From Umbelopsis ramanniana AG (Eukaryota > Mucoromycota > Umbelopsidomycetes > Umbelopsidales > Umbelopsidaceae), in the NCBI RefSeq assembly GCF_025399195.1, contig NW_026252130.1:1-20036 (forward strand): a stretch of DNA of 20,036 nucleotides, given 5' to 3'. Shown here piece after piece: positions 1 through 7,995 of this stretch (within the stretch, counting starts at the first letter, position 1; each line of letters starts with the position of its first letter). The notes beneath the pieces were generated by a model, which worked only from the letters and a program-made list of their open reading frames with translations, was not told the origin of the DNA and made no database searches. A program made the translations under genes and the position numbers.

Positions 1-95
1 GTCAAACTGTCGCTGTCGGTGTCATCAAGGCCGTCGAGAAGGTTGACAAGGCCACCAAGGCCACCAAGGCTGCTGTCAAGGCTGGCAAGAAATAA
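1..95 (+). CDS. TEF1: Translation elongation factor 1-alpha (eEF1A), C-terminal end only
   Basis: Only the last 30 codons are in the window; the frame begins at base 3 and ends with TAA at 93-95. The visible peptide starts QTVAVGVIKAVEK and ends in an alternating Lys/Ala tail (VDKATKATKAAVKAGKK), which is the characteristic C-terminus of fungal eEF1A. The factor delivers aminoacyl-tRNA to the ribosome as a GTP complex in the cytosol. Codons are strongly biased to C-ending forms (GTC, ATC, GCC, AAG), as expected for a highly expressed gene. The 5' part lies outside the window, so completeness cannot be judged. Confidence 0.93.
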   Translation, partial: QTVAVGVIKAVEKVDKATKATKAAVKAGKK

Positions 96-1143
96 GCAAC
101 TCGTTATTTTTTAAAAGATTGCATTATATAAAAAAATTAGTCAGCGTTAAGAGTTGTATTCATACAATGGTGTTGGGTGAAAGGTGTGGAAACACTGAGA
201 GTGGGTGGGGATGGTTTGAATGTGTAACGTTTGTGTCGAGCGGGAGTCTATCTGACTTCTGTGCATTTTTTTAATGAAGGGGGAGTTTCGTTCTCAAGCG
301 GTGGCAGCGTTCAACTGACGTCGCTAAATTTTTTCGCCCAACCTCGACAAGGGCAGAAATTGCCGCGCTTGGCATCGAAATTTTATTGTAACAGCGGAAG
401 GACTTCTCAAGCTGGAAAATGACAAAGAGCAAATATATATGTGCTCTCGTATGATATAACATTAATAAAAAATACAGCGCACGTTGGCACAGAAAAACGT
501 CTTTGATTGAAAGGTACGGTAGGATCACAAGGCCATACACTCAAGCATGGGAAAACATGCCTATGGAGTGCAAGGTCAGGAGTGACGTGTTTTGACAATT
601 CATAACGCACTTCTGATGAACGTTTTGCGTACCCGTTGGTATGAAATAAACTGCTATACAATAGATCAACCATCCATCTTTCTTCTCCGCCAAAAGAAGT
701 TCAAACGGAGCTGAACTTTCGTGGGCAAATCGATTACGACGATATTGCAGCTTTTTGATCTTGTCATGAAATTTTAGCTGTCAACACGGAGGATCTCTCA
801 GCGTGCGTAAATCACATAGTATATCTCGGAAAGGCGGAATGATCATCATTGGGTGTTCCTTCCAGACTGAAATAACGCCTTTCCACGCTTCAAACCCCTT
901 TATTGTTACTAAGAACTGAAGCTTCGTCATACTGACGTTTCAGACATGGTAAAAAGAAAACAACATCATAGTAGAACGGCGAGAAGATAGGGACTCCTCT
1001 TTATTAGCGTAGCAAGCCCGGAGTCAGATGATGGGCCAAACACCACGGATGAGCCAACACGTGCCCCGCACTGGACACCATTCTTCGCCAATAAAATTGC
1101 CAATTTATCCCACCCGTTGACGGGTTTGTCTTCCTTCCGCTCG
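96..1143. other. Intergenic region: eEF1A 3' UTR and upstream region of the PRL phosphatase
   Basis: About 1 kb follows the eEF1A stop. The first part is AT-rich (around 101-140) and probably 3' UTR. Open frames here, such as the minus-strand frames at 271-540 and 407-673, are short, overlap each other and resemble nothing recognisable. I see no tRNA box motifs and no clear TATA box close to the next gene. The last 100-200 bases presumably hold the phosphatase promoter. Confidence 0.6.
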
Positions 1144-1817
1144 ATGCTACACTCTAATCCTTTGATCAACCCACCGACGCTAATAGAGACAACAGAGAAT
1201 ATACGCTACTTGATTGTCGATTCTCCAAGTCAAAGTACCCTACCTATATACCTACAGGTACAGCCCTGTTTTTGACTTGACACTGCGTTCCTGTCGACTT
1301 GAACCTTTTTTTAACAACTGACCCACACTTAGGAATTTGAACGATGGAACGTCACTGATGTTGTTCGTTGCTGCGAACCAACCTATCCAAAAGAGTTGCT
1401 AGAGGAAAAAGGAATTCAGGTTCATGACTGGACATATGCGGATGGTGACCAACCACCGGGTCATCTGGTCAACAGTTGGTTGAAACTTATCCGGCGTACC
1501 CGAATGGATGCTATGGAAAGGAGAAAGGCAGGCTCAAAGCAGGTGCCGTGTATTGCAACCCACTGTGTTGCTGGTCTTGGAAGGTTTGTGGTAAAAGGGA
1601 TGGTCAAGGCACCACCAAAAATGGGAAATTGACAAAGTTGGTTTCGAATAGGGCTCCAGTATTGGTCGCCATAGCATTGATAGAGGATGGTATGTCACCT
1701 TTGGACTCAGTGGAACTCATTCGTGAGAGACGACGAGGAGCTATCAACAGTAAACAACTTCGGTACTTGGAGTCATATAAGCGTGAGCAGGAGGCTGGGA
1801 GCTGTCGGATCTGTTGA
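1144..1817 (+). CDS. PRL/PTP4A-type protein tyrosine phosphatase, prenylated
   Basis: Three exons, 1144-1257, 1333-1583 and 1652-1817, join in frame to a protein of 176 aa, close to the about 173 aa of animal PRL phosphatases. The introns (75 and 68 bp) have gtacag...ttag and gtttgt...atag ends. The P-loop [14 protein letters not shown] (catalytic Cys116, Arg122) is split by intron 2 at Arg122. It carries the Ala after Arg that marks PRLs in place of the usual Ser/Thr. The general-acid loop reads DWTYADG (Asp75). The Cys corresponding to the PRL regulatory disulfide Cys is present (Cys52 in [10 protein letters not shown]). The segment [18 protein letters not shown] is strongly PRL-like. The protein ends CRIC, a CaaX-type prenylation box, so membrane attachment is inferred. 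Known roles of the family are growth signalling and binding of CNNM magnesium transporters; the fungal role is unknown. ATG 1144 is chosen because it opens the only frame reaching the conserved N-terminal strand (IRYLIVDSP). Confidence 0.9.
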
Positions 1818-2968
1818 CTATATGGCTGGATAAGGAAAGAGATTCAATTGGAATGGCCGGAATTACGCCAGCCAAGTCAGAAGCAACAACAACGCCATGA
1901 ACATAAGCGGGATGACGAGACCATTGTTACATCTCTTGGTATACGAGATCGATATCGTCGAGTACGCTTTGCTAGTACCTCCACCACCGATACCCTGGTC
2001 GATAACACCCTTCCTCATCTTTTACGAAACAGTCACCAAACACTCCTTTACGGGACACCGCTCACGCCGTCTCAAACAACCAACCAACTAATAGAACCCG
2101 GCCCTCACATGCATCCGGTCGCCGCTATGCTGGTGCATACTTCATTACATTTTTTCTTTCCTGCTCCCATTGTACAGTTATTCTCCAACCTTTTATACAC
2201 GAGAAAGATACCCACGTAGCATAGCATTTCCAATCCATCCCATTCCACTCCTTAATACGTGTATTGTTATTTTTGTATTTGACAATGTGCATATACCAAC
2301 ACCATGAATTGAGATCCATGCCAAGAATCTCTACCACAAGGCCACTGACCCGATGCAATGTATAGTTGACCATAGGTTTTACAACGCACTATGGCTCTTC
2401 TTCGATGCGATGCTGTTCAACACCCCCGTCGTAACATCCGTTTGCATGCACATATGTGAGCTCGCAGAAACCCGGCTGTTGGCATGGACTAGTAGATAAC
2501 CACTGTCTCAGTAGTGTTTCAAGGATGCCGAGCCAACGGAGACAGTGATCGTCCATTGTTTTGATTGCCCTTTTTATACCCGCTTTTTTCTTTATTTACC
2601 CACCATTGCCCCAATGTGTCGCATATCGACCTTCTAGTGAAGACCCTGGAATACGATGGATGTATAGCATTATATAATGATTGTTTGCTAGCAATATATA
2701 ATTCGAGCAGAGGAAGGGAATTGTCCTCATCTGTTCGGCCGTTTTATGAACGTTAACTTTCCAATTCGTTCCGCGTGTTTTATCACCCATGCCTTCGCTG
2801 CTCAAAGTATAGGGAAAGAAATTGCGAAAATGAGTAGTGTTAACGACTGTATGCAAATTTTTTGATTTAGTCCGTTGAGAAACCAGGACTTTTCCCAACT
2901 TTTGCAATCCTTATTTTCGGCATGGCGGCAAACGCAATTCAATAAAACTGCAAAAAGCCACGTCTGAA
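1818..2968. other. Intergenic region after the PRL phosphatase, no convincing gene
   Basis: This stretch starts with the phosphatase 3' UTR. Overlapping plus-strand frames at 1848-2219 (123 codons, no recognisable domain) and 1897-2091 (64 codons from ATG, with a hydrophobic Pro-rich middle) are open, but neither resembles a known family and they exclude one another. From about 2220 to 2968 the sequence is AT-rich with short spurious frames on both strands. No RNA gene motif was seen. Confidence 0.5.
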
Positions 2969-3217
2969 ATGCCGGCAAGCAACCTGAAGCCATCACCTCA
3001 ACCACGTAACTCACAAGCTGTCGCAATAGGTAGTAATAATTCTGTAGGTAGGGTAGGAAAGGTCTTTCAAATTGGCTCGTTTTGCCCTGACTGCGGAAGC
3101 ACAACTGGGGAGCAGGTACCGAATTTTTTATTTTACATTTGGCCGCATGGACTGCTGGCCTGTACACATACGACTTCACCTTTCATCTGTACATTGTGTG
3201 CAAGGTTACGCCATTAA
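2969..3217 (+). CDS. Possible small zinc-ribbon protein or gene fragment
   Basis: An 82-codon frame from an ATG. Its middle reads VGKVFQIGSFCPDCGSTTGE, a CxxC knuckle typical of zinc ribbons, and a second CxxC (ICTLC) follows about 33 residues later. The first knuckle resembles the N-terminal ribbon of RNA polymerase I subunit A12.2 (RPA12), but the spacing is longer than usual and the conserved C-terminal TFIIS-like ribbon of RPA12 is not found downstream. There is a possible donor at the gtaccg after GEQ (3116), but no acceptor that restores a recognisable protein. It may be a decayed fragment, a lineage-specific small gene or chance. No TATA box or polyadenylation signal stands out. Confidence 0.25.
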   Translation: MPASNLKPSPQPRNSQAVAIGSNNSVGRVGKVFQIGSFCPDCGSTTGEQVPNFLFYIWPHGLLACTHTTSPFICTLCARLRH

Positions 3218-3408
3218 CCAAGTAGGATGACTCATGGGCTTGTCAATAATGACCGTTATGTCGCCAAGGTTACTCAGAAATTGGCAACACCAAGAACTGC
3301 CAAGCGCGTAACATTGGCATTTTGGCTGCTGTGCCACCTCACGACGAAATTTTTTCTCCAGCTTGAATTATCCATTGCCGAATGCTGCAACTTGGCACCA
3401 TGACACCA

Positions 3409-3416
3409 TATATATA
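3409..3416 (+). promoter_or_regulatory. TATA box of the small Ser/Lys-rich gene
   Basis: TATATATA lies 47 bases before the ATG at 3463, followed by a short C/A-rich leader with no upstream ATG and an acaATGG start context. This is a clean core-promoter arrangement and supports the 60-aa frame downstream as a real gene. Confidence 0.6.
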
Positions 3417-3462
3417 GCCACGTTCCCAACTACGATCTTCATCACAAATACATCGCATAACA

Positions 3463-3645
3463 ATGGGTTTCTTCAAACGCTCTTCCAGCTCTGCCAAATC
3501 TTCTGCATCCTCTCAAGTCAGCACATTGGTGGGTACCTCAACCAAAACCACCAAGGACACCAGCAAAAGTCCTGCCAAACAAACGGCAACCAAGCCCAAG
3601 TATCCTATGTACCCAAAGGCTCACACCCAATTGAGCCGCATGTAA
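3463..3645 (+). CDS. Small basic Ser/Thr/Lys-rich protein, 60 aa, function unknown
   Basis: An intronless frame runs from ATG 3463 to TAA 3643-3645. The protein begins MGFFKRSSSSAKSSASS, has a Ser/Thr/Lys-rich disordered middle and ends with a Pro/Tyr motif, KPKYPMYPKAHTQLSRM. Gly2 could be myristoylated, but residue 6 is Arg rather than the preferred Ser/Thr, so this is weak. There is no signal peptide or membrane segment. The TATA box about 50 bases upstream, the good start context and the C-rich Lys/Thr codons argue for expression. I do not recognise a family; the Tyr/Pro tail is the part most likely to be conserved. Confidence 0.55.
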   Translation: MGFFKRSSSSAKSSASSQVSTLVGTSTKTTKDTSKSPAKQTATKPKYPMYPKAHTQLSRM

Positions 3646-4135
3646 TCGGGTTCCACCGATAGACATTGTAAATAAGGATCTTTAGGATAAGAATTTTCTT
3701 TTCTTCTTTCTTACCTTCTCTACTATTGCTACATATCGATATCCATCTGCTTCAGTTTCGTAAAATACGAATACTTTATGGCCGCATGTAAATAAAGTAC
3801 ACAATTTTTTTTTATGTCATTCAGGGATGTTGTATGTATAAACAGGAACATGTTGTGATTAGAGATACGCCATGTCGTTATATGTGTACATATATTATCA
3901 GATCGTCCGTAAACATACGATCTATTGTTGGTAAAATTAGCGTAGCAATAATATGCCGCGTTATTATTATCTGTTTGTTTACACTTCTACAGTATTAAAA
4001 CAACTGTGCATGAAAAGGCGTGCAGCAACATGTTCCATATATTTAAATTTGTCTATAGAGTAAAGAAAAAAAAATTCCTATTTACACGGGATGACCGAAA
4101 AATAGCCAGGACGCTAGATGTCCCAGGATGGAAGG
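3646..4135. other. AT-rich convergent intergenic region
   Basis: This lies between the stops of the plus-strand small gene and the minus-strand LRR gene, so it should hold two 3' UTRs. It is AT-rich with T- and A-runs (for example around 3806-3813 and 4064-4074) and several TGTA motifs. No gene was seen. Confidence 0.6.
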
Positions 4136-5086
4136 CTATACTAAATCCTTCAACACGTCTAAAGATTGTTTTGGAGCCGACCGACGTAGTTTTAGAGGAC
4201 CCGACGTTGGATCATTGGACAGTCGTTTTCTAGGGATCTGCACCTCAGGGCGAGAGGAACGGACGTATTTCAATGAGGGTGTAACAATGTTCCTAGGTCT
4301 CATACTTGGATAAGTTACTGTGTCTCTCGAAACATGAGTACCGATGTGGACTGCCCAGTAGAGTTTCCTATGATCACCAATATCGGAGGTCTGGACAAGG
4401 AACGGTCCCAAGTTCTTATGAGGGCGAATGGTGATCAGATCCTTAGTAGCATCATCCCATTTGTCTACTTTATCAAACCCCAGTCGAGTCAGGACAATGG
4501 CAGCGACGTTTTCAGTGATGCTGGTTCCGCTTATGTCCATGACGTTAAGGGCAGGAAATTTCACTAAATACTTTATCGAGGCATCAGATATGTATTTCGC
4601 GTTACTGACCAGCAGAGCCTCCAAATGCCAAAGTCCCTGATTCGTTTTCATTGAAAATGGGCGTGCCAAGTGCGACACGCCGTAATCGGTAATTACTGTG
4701 TCGGACAAGTCAAGGGCCACTAGACTAGTCAATGGGTTGAGTCGACAAAGATCATCATCAGTCAGTTCGTGACATCCCTTCAAATCCAATTTCGTTAAAA
4801 ACGTAGGCACAATGGAAAGCGTACGAAGCTGTCGGTCCAATAGATTGGTGTCCTGGTAACGAATTGATTTCATGTAGCATGCATGGCGCAGGGACAGATT
4901 AGAAGTTGGATATGTTTCTGCAAAATTATCCATCATTTCTGCCGTAATGGTATCTTGATCGAAGGTGGTTTGTACCACTTGTTCAGCCAAGTCCTGCGGG
5001 ATGGCAGCACCAAAGGTTTCAAACCAATGGGAATGACGTGCAATGACCCCTATGGCCAATGTCTTGAGTGATGGAACAGGGATCAT
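4136..5086 (-). CDS. Leucine-rich-repeat protein (RNI/AMN1-like)
   Basis: A single uninterrupted minus-strand frame; from the first ATG (5086) it encodes 316 aa. The middle contains RNI-type leucine-rich repeats: LTKLDLKGCHELTDDDL, LVALDLSDTVITDYGVSHL, then LEALLVSNAKYISDASIKYL and ALNVMDISGTSIT. These resemble F-box/AMN1-type repeats, each with a 'T/SD..' turn. The N-terminus VPSLKTLAIGVIARH is a short helical segment like the start of elongin-A or F-box-like LRR proteins. The C-terminus is basic and Ser/Pro-rich (RPEVQIPRKRLSN). The frame is also open for 39 codons upstream to a GTG, where conservation looks poor; no upstream ATG exon joined in phase, so ATG 5086 is preferred. It is divergent from the GPI-protein gene with only 188 bp between starts. 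A role as adaptor or substrate receptor is family inference. Confidence 0.72.
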   Translation of the reverse strand: MIPVPSLKTLAIGVIARHSHWFETFGAAIPQDLAEQVVQTTFDQDTITAEMMDNFAETYPTSNLSLRHACYMKSIRYQDTNLLDRQLRTLSIVPTFLTKLDLKGCHELTDDDLCRLNPLTSLVALDLSDTVITDYGVSHLARPFSMKTNQGLWHLEALLVSNAKYISDASIKYLVKFPALNVMDISGTSITENVAAIVLTRLGFDKVDKWDDATKDLITIRPHKNLGPFLVQTSDIGDHRKLYWAVHIGTHVSRDTVTYPSMRPRNIVTPSLKYVRSSRPEVQIPRKRLSNDPTSGPLKLRRSAPKQSLDVLKDLV

Positions 5087-5274
5087 TGCTTGACATGGAG
5101 AGGTACCTCCGACGAGTGAAACGGTCTTTGCTATGCTATGCGTATCAGAATAACCTGCCCTACCACGAAAGCGCAGACCAGTCAACAAGGTTTCTGGATC
5201 CACTAGGTCGCACGGTGGAAAGATAAAAAAGTAAATTTTACCTCTTCATCATCTTTCCTCTCTTTCCCTTCCTC
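5087..5274. promoter_or_regulatory. Short shared upstream region between divergent LRR and GPI-protein genes
   Basis: The two start codons are 188 bp apart and face away from each other, so this stretch must hold both promoters or a bidirectional one. The side next to ATG 5275 is strongly pyrimidine-rich (about 5240-5274), the same leader type seen before the LysM and glycine dehydrogenase genes. No strong TATA box is visible. Confidence 0.5.
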
Positions 5275-6019
5275 ATGAAGTTTGCACTTGTTGCACTTGC
5301 CTCTCTGCTGAACGTAAGAGCCACCCTACTCGATAATCCATCCGCATACCCCTCACAGCGTCTTTTCCCCCCTCCCCATAGCTTGCTTTAGCTCAGGTTC
5401 AGTCACCCGATGGTACTTTCAATGTAACCAATCCTATTAAAGGTGGTACATTTGTTCAGGGCAAGGCACTTCCTGTTGTCTATGATCTCCTCGTCAACCC
5501 CATTACCCTCCAAATGAACGTATACCTGGTTTACAGCGGAAGTGGAAATGGTGCTCAAGTGACCATTGCGCAAAACGCCGATGTTACAGTAGATGCATCG
5601 TCACTACAAAACAAAAATAACCAGAGTTACTGGGAGCATTCCATCAACTTTGCCATTCCAACCACGATTCCTCCCGGTACTTACAACGTATGAACATTTA
5701 ATTTTGGGTTTTTTAATTATCGGGTTTTTCCAAAAGCTGACTTTGAATCTATCGTGATTTCCAGGTTGTGTTTGAAGATGTTACTTCTCACACCAACACC
5801 ACCGTTCCCATCACTATCAACGCAGGCGCAATGAGCGTCATCAGCACTTCCATGATGATGACTTCTACGGTTGCTTCCTCATCAGCTGCAACCTCTAGCG
5901 CATCTGCCGCTGCTTCATCCACCTCTGCTCCTGCTGCCCAGTCCGCCTCCAATCAACTTGGCTTCACGTGGATCCCTACAGCCGCCTGCCTCGTTATGGC
6001 TGCCGCACTCGCTCTCTGA
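5275..6019 (+). CDS. GPI-anchored cell-surface protein with Kre9/Knh1-like N-terminal domain
   Basis: Exons 5275-5313, 5382-5687 and 5765-6019 join in phase 0 to 199 aa; the introns are 68 and 77 bp. The protein opens with a signal peptide (MKFALVALASLLNLALAQ), split by intron 1. A beta-sandwich domain follows whose start, VTNPIKGGTFVQGKALPVVY, matches the Ser/Thr-rich GPI-anchored (Kre9/Knh1 N-terminal, PF10342-type) family, through to IPTTIPPGTYNVVFEDVTS. Potential N-glycosylation sites are NVT, NQS and NTT. The C-terminal third is a Ser/Ala/Thr stalk ending in a hydrophobic tail (LGFTWIPTAACLVMAAALAL) after small residues, the layout of a GPI-attachment signal. In yeast, Kre9/Knh1 proteins act in beta-1,6-glucan assembly; here only a surface location is well supported. 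An AATAAA follows at 6110. Confidence 0.87.
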
Positions 6020-6109
6020 ACCGTTTAGGGAGTAGTAGTGTGCAGCAGCGTAGACTGTCAAGCCATTATATAGTTGACGGCAACACAAATCTATACTAAT
6101 TCAATCCGT

Positions 6110-6115
6110 AATAAA
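6110..6115 (+). promoter_or_regulatory. Polyadenylation signal of the GPI-protein gene
   Basis: AATAAA lies about 90 bases after the stop at 6019 in an AT-rich stretch, and before the 3' end of the convergent DNAJB gene at 6268. Confidence 0.5.
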
Positions 6116-6267
6116 AATTCCAAAGCTGTTTGTGTTTCCAAAAGACATATGTATATTCCTATAGCCGTCTGAAGGTAAAAACTAGTACAGTATATGAATG
6201 GAGAGAAGCATGAAATGCGTGATACAAGAGAAAAGTAGCAAAGGGGTGTATTATAAAACTGGAGTCA

Positions 6268-7590
6268 CTAATGGTCCCAGAACGTCGCTTGGTGATAGTA
6301 AGGAGGTGGGTATGGTTGGGGCGGCATACCATATGGACTGTACGGATCATGGTGATTAGGGGAAGGCGGTGGTAGATAATTGTGAGTCTGGCTGGTTTCT
6401 ACACCGAGAGTGGGTTGCTCGATGCCATTGAGGAAGTAACGTTGTTGTCCGTTACCGTAGTCTTCATATGTCCTTTGACCGTGCTCATCTTGAATATTGG
6501 TGATAGTGACTGTCTGTGGTCGTCCATTGATGATTCTCGTCGACTTACTGACACTGGTCGATCGGCTGCTGCCGCCACCCATGCTGCTGCGACTGCTGCT
6601 GGTATGTACGCTGCTCCTTCCGTTGACTGTCGACGTTGTGCTTGTATACGTGCTGGTGCCTCCACCCATATTGCCTCTTTGTCTCCTAGTGCCCATGCTG
6701 CCACTTATGCTACCACCAATGCTACCACCAATGCTACCGCCAATGGAGAAAGAACTGGAATCCGCAAAGGGAGAATGCATGCCCCTCCTTCCAAAAGGCG
6801 CTGTGAAGAACGGATCATCAAATGGATCATCATAGCCACCAAAAGGTCTCATATGTGACATGAAGGGGCTAGGGCTTCGACCTGTTTGACACCAAAACAA
6901 TTTCGAAATTGATTAGGATTTAACTGACGCAATGGAGGTTTTGCCATCTGCCACCTACCAAACACATCAAACATATCAGCAAATGGGTCTCGTCCGCCGA
7001 AAAAATTGGTGAAGACTTGTTCTGGAGAATGGAACTATTGGAAAGAAATTAGCATAGTGATACGAGACAACGGCAGTAACGGATGACGACACTTGCATGA
7101 AAACCAGTAAAAGGATCGTGACCACGCATGAAATCGTCCTGATAACTTGCGTTGGGCGTGGACGGCTGAGTGCCACGGTTATCATAGGTTCTGCGCTTTT
7201 CAGCTGGAGAACAATAGGTTAATGGCGGGGTTACGGGTTATGTCATTTTGACCGGCGATTGGAATTTAGTACATACGATCTGACAATATCTCATACGCTT
7301 GACTATCAAAACCAAGGCAAGGATATGATTAATTAAAAAAAGTTCAACATATACTGAAGGCTGTTGTTTCATACGTACCATATTTCCTTGAACTAGAAAG
7401 ACAACAAGGGAAAGCATGTTAGTGGAGTGCCGGATTCGAATAGGTATGAAGTGGGAATTACCTTCTCGGCTGCGTCTGCGTTGGACGGATTTTTGTCGGG
7501 ATGCCACTTCAAAGCGAGTTTCTTATAGGCTTTTCTAATATCCTGTTCGTTAGCAGAGGATTCTACTTCCAGAATGCTGTAGTAATCCAT
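6268..7590 (-). CDS. DNAJB-type Hsp40 co-chaperone (DNAJB6-like)
   Basis: Six exons on the minus strand: 7462-7590, 7379-7392, 7277-7302, 7097-7203, 6959-7034 and 6268-6881, giving 321 aa. Residues 1-67 are a J domain with the HPD motif (WHPDKNP, residues 29-35), then [20 protein letters not shown]. The next part is the G/F-type linker typical of DNAJB2/6/7/8: [21 protein letters not shown], cut by intron 4. A Phe-rich segment, a Ser/Thr/Gly-rich tract and a C-terminal segment [16 protein letters not shown] and GQQRYFLNG, similar in position to the DNAJB6 C-terminus, follow; the last 45 residues are Pro/Tyr/His-rich. The J domain stimulates Hsp70 ATPase; Ser/Thr-rich DNAJB6 relatives suppress aggregation, a role only inferred here. 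Exon 2 (14 nt) and exon 3 (26 nt) are tiny, and intron 4 has a GC donor (gcaagt). The other introns are 69-77 bp with GT-AG ends. Confidence 0.9.
6695..6742 (+). repeat. 12-bp tandem repeat inside the DNAJB gene
   Basis: Four consecutive 12-base units (ATGCTACCACCA and close variants) encode, on the minus strand, the Gly-Gly-Ser-Ile / Ser-Gly-Ser-Met repeats of the Ser/Gly-rich region. Unit length is a multiple of three, so copy-number change would keep the frame. The two central units are identical. Confidence 0.85.
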
Positions 7591-7995
7591 GACTAAATGC
7601 AACAAAAGTGGGGTTTGTGACAAAAGAAAACTAAGGCTTGGCCCGTGATTGCAGGCTCGGCTTGGGAACCCCCCCATGGCAGTCACAGCTCTAACGATTT
7701 TTTTGGTAAAAGGAGATTTCTTCTTAAAACATGGTGCGTGTTCTATTGAGAATAATGATAATAAAAGAAAAAGAATGTACATTGGCCATTTCGAAAGCAC
7801 AAAGTGTAATTGTCAAGGTTTAGCATGTAAAAAGCTTTCTACCATTAACATGTATGAGTGATGAAGATAGAAAAAGAAACAAAGTGTTATGATCTACAAC
7901 GAGGTCTGTAATTTACATAGGGATGAAAAGTATTAAGTAGAACTTGGGGGGAAAAAGCGAAGAAAAAGAAAAACAAAAATTCACATAAACAAAAA
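7591..7995. other. PAS kinase 3' UTR and DNAJB upstream region
   Basis: Two minus-strand genes in tandem are separated by 405 bp. The part near 7996 is A-rich on the plus strand and should be the kinase 3' UTR; the part near 7591-7700 should be the DNAJB promoter. I looked for spaced nGAAn heat-shock elements and saw none convincing; the TTTCGAAA at about 7787 lacks the required 2-base spacing. The minus frame at 7393-7800 extends the DNAJB first exon upstream with an unrelated sequence. Confidence 0.5.

Noticed and set aside
271-673. Minus-strand frames of 88-89 codons after eEF1A
   Set aside because: They overlap each other in different frames, have no recognisable motif, and lie in AT-rich 3' UTR or intergenic DNA.
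966-1169. Minus-strand 67-codon frame
   Set aside because: It overlaps the first exon of the PRL phosphatase on the other strand and has no family resemblance.
1848-2219. Two overlapping plus-strand frames (123 and 64 codons) after the PRL phosphatase
   Set aside because: Mutually exclusive frames, no domain, no clear promoter; the 64-codon hydrophobic frame from ATG 1897 is the less unlikely, but unsupported.
2802-3179. 125-codon minus-strand frame
   Set aside because: It is antisense to the zinc-ribbon frame and looks like its shadow; composition is not protein-like.
6382-6858. Plus-strand frames of 112-158 codons opposite the DNAJB gene
   Set aside because: Ala/Thr and Leu/Pro runs arise from the complement of the Ser/Gly-rich DNAJB repeats; shadows of a real gene.
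7700-7800. Possible heat-shock element upstream of the DNAJB gene (TTTCGAAA)
   Set aside because: GAA/TTC units lack the 2-base spacing of true heat-shock elements and no third unit is present.
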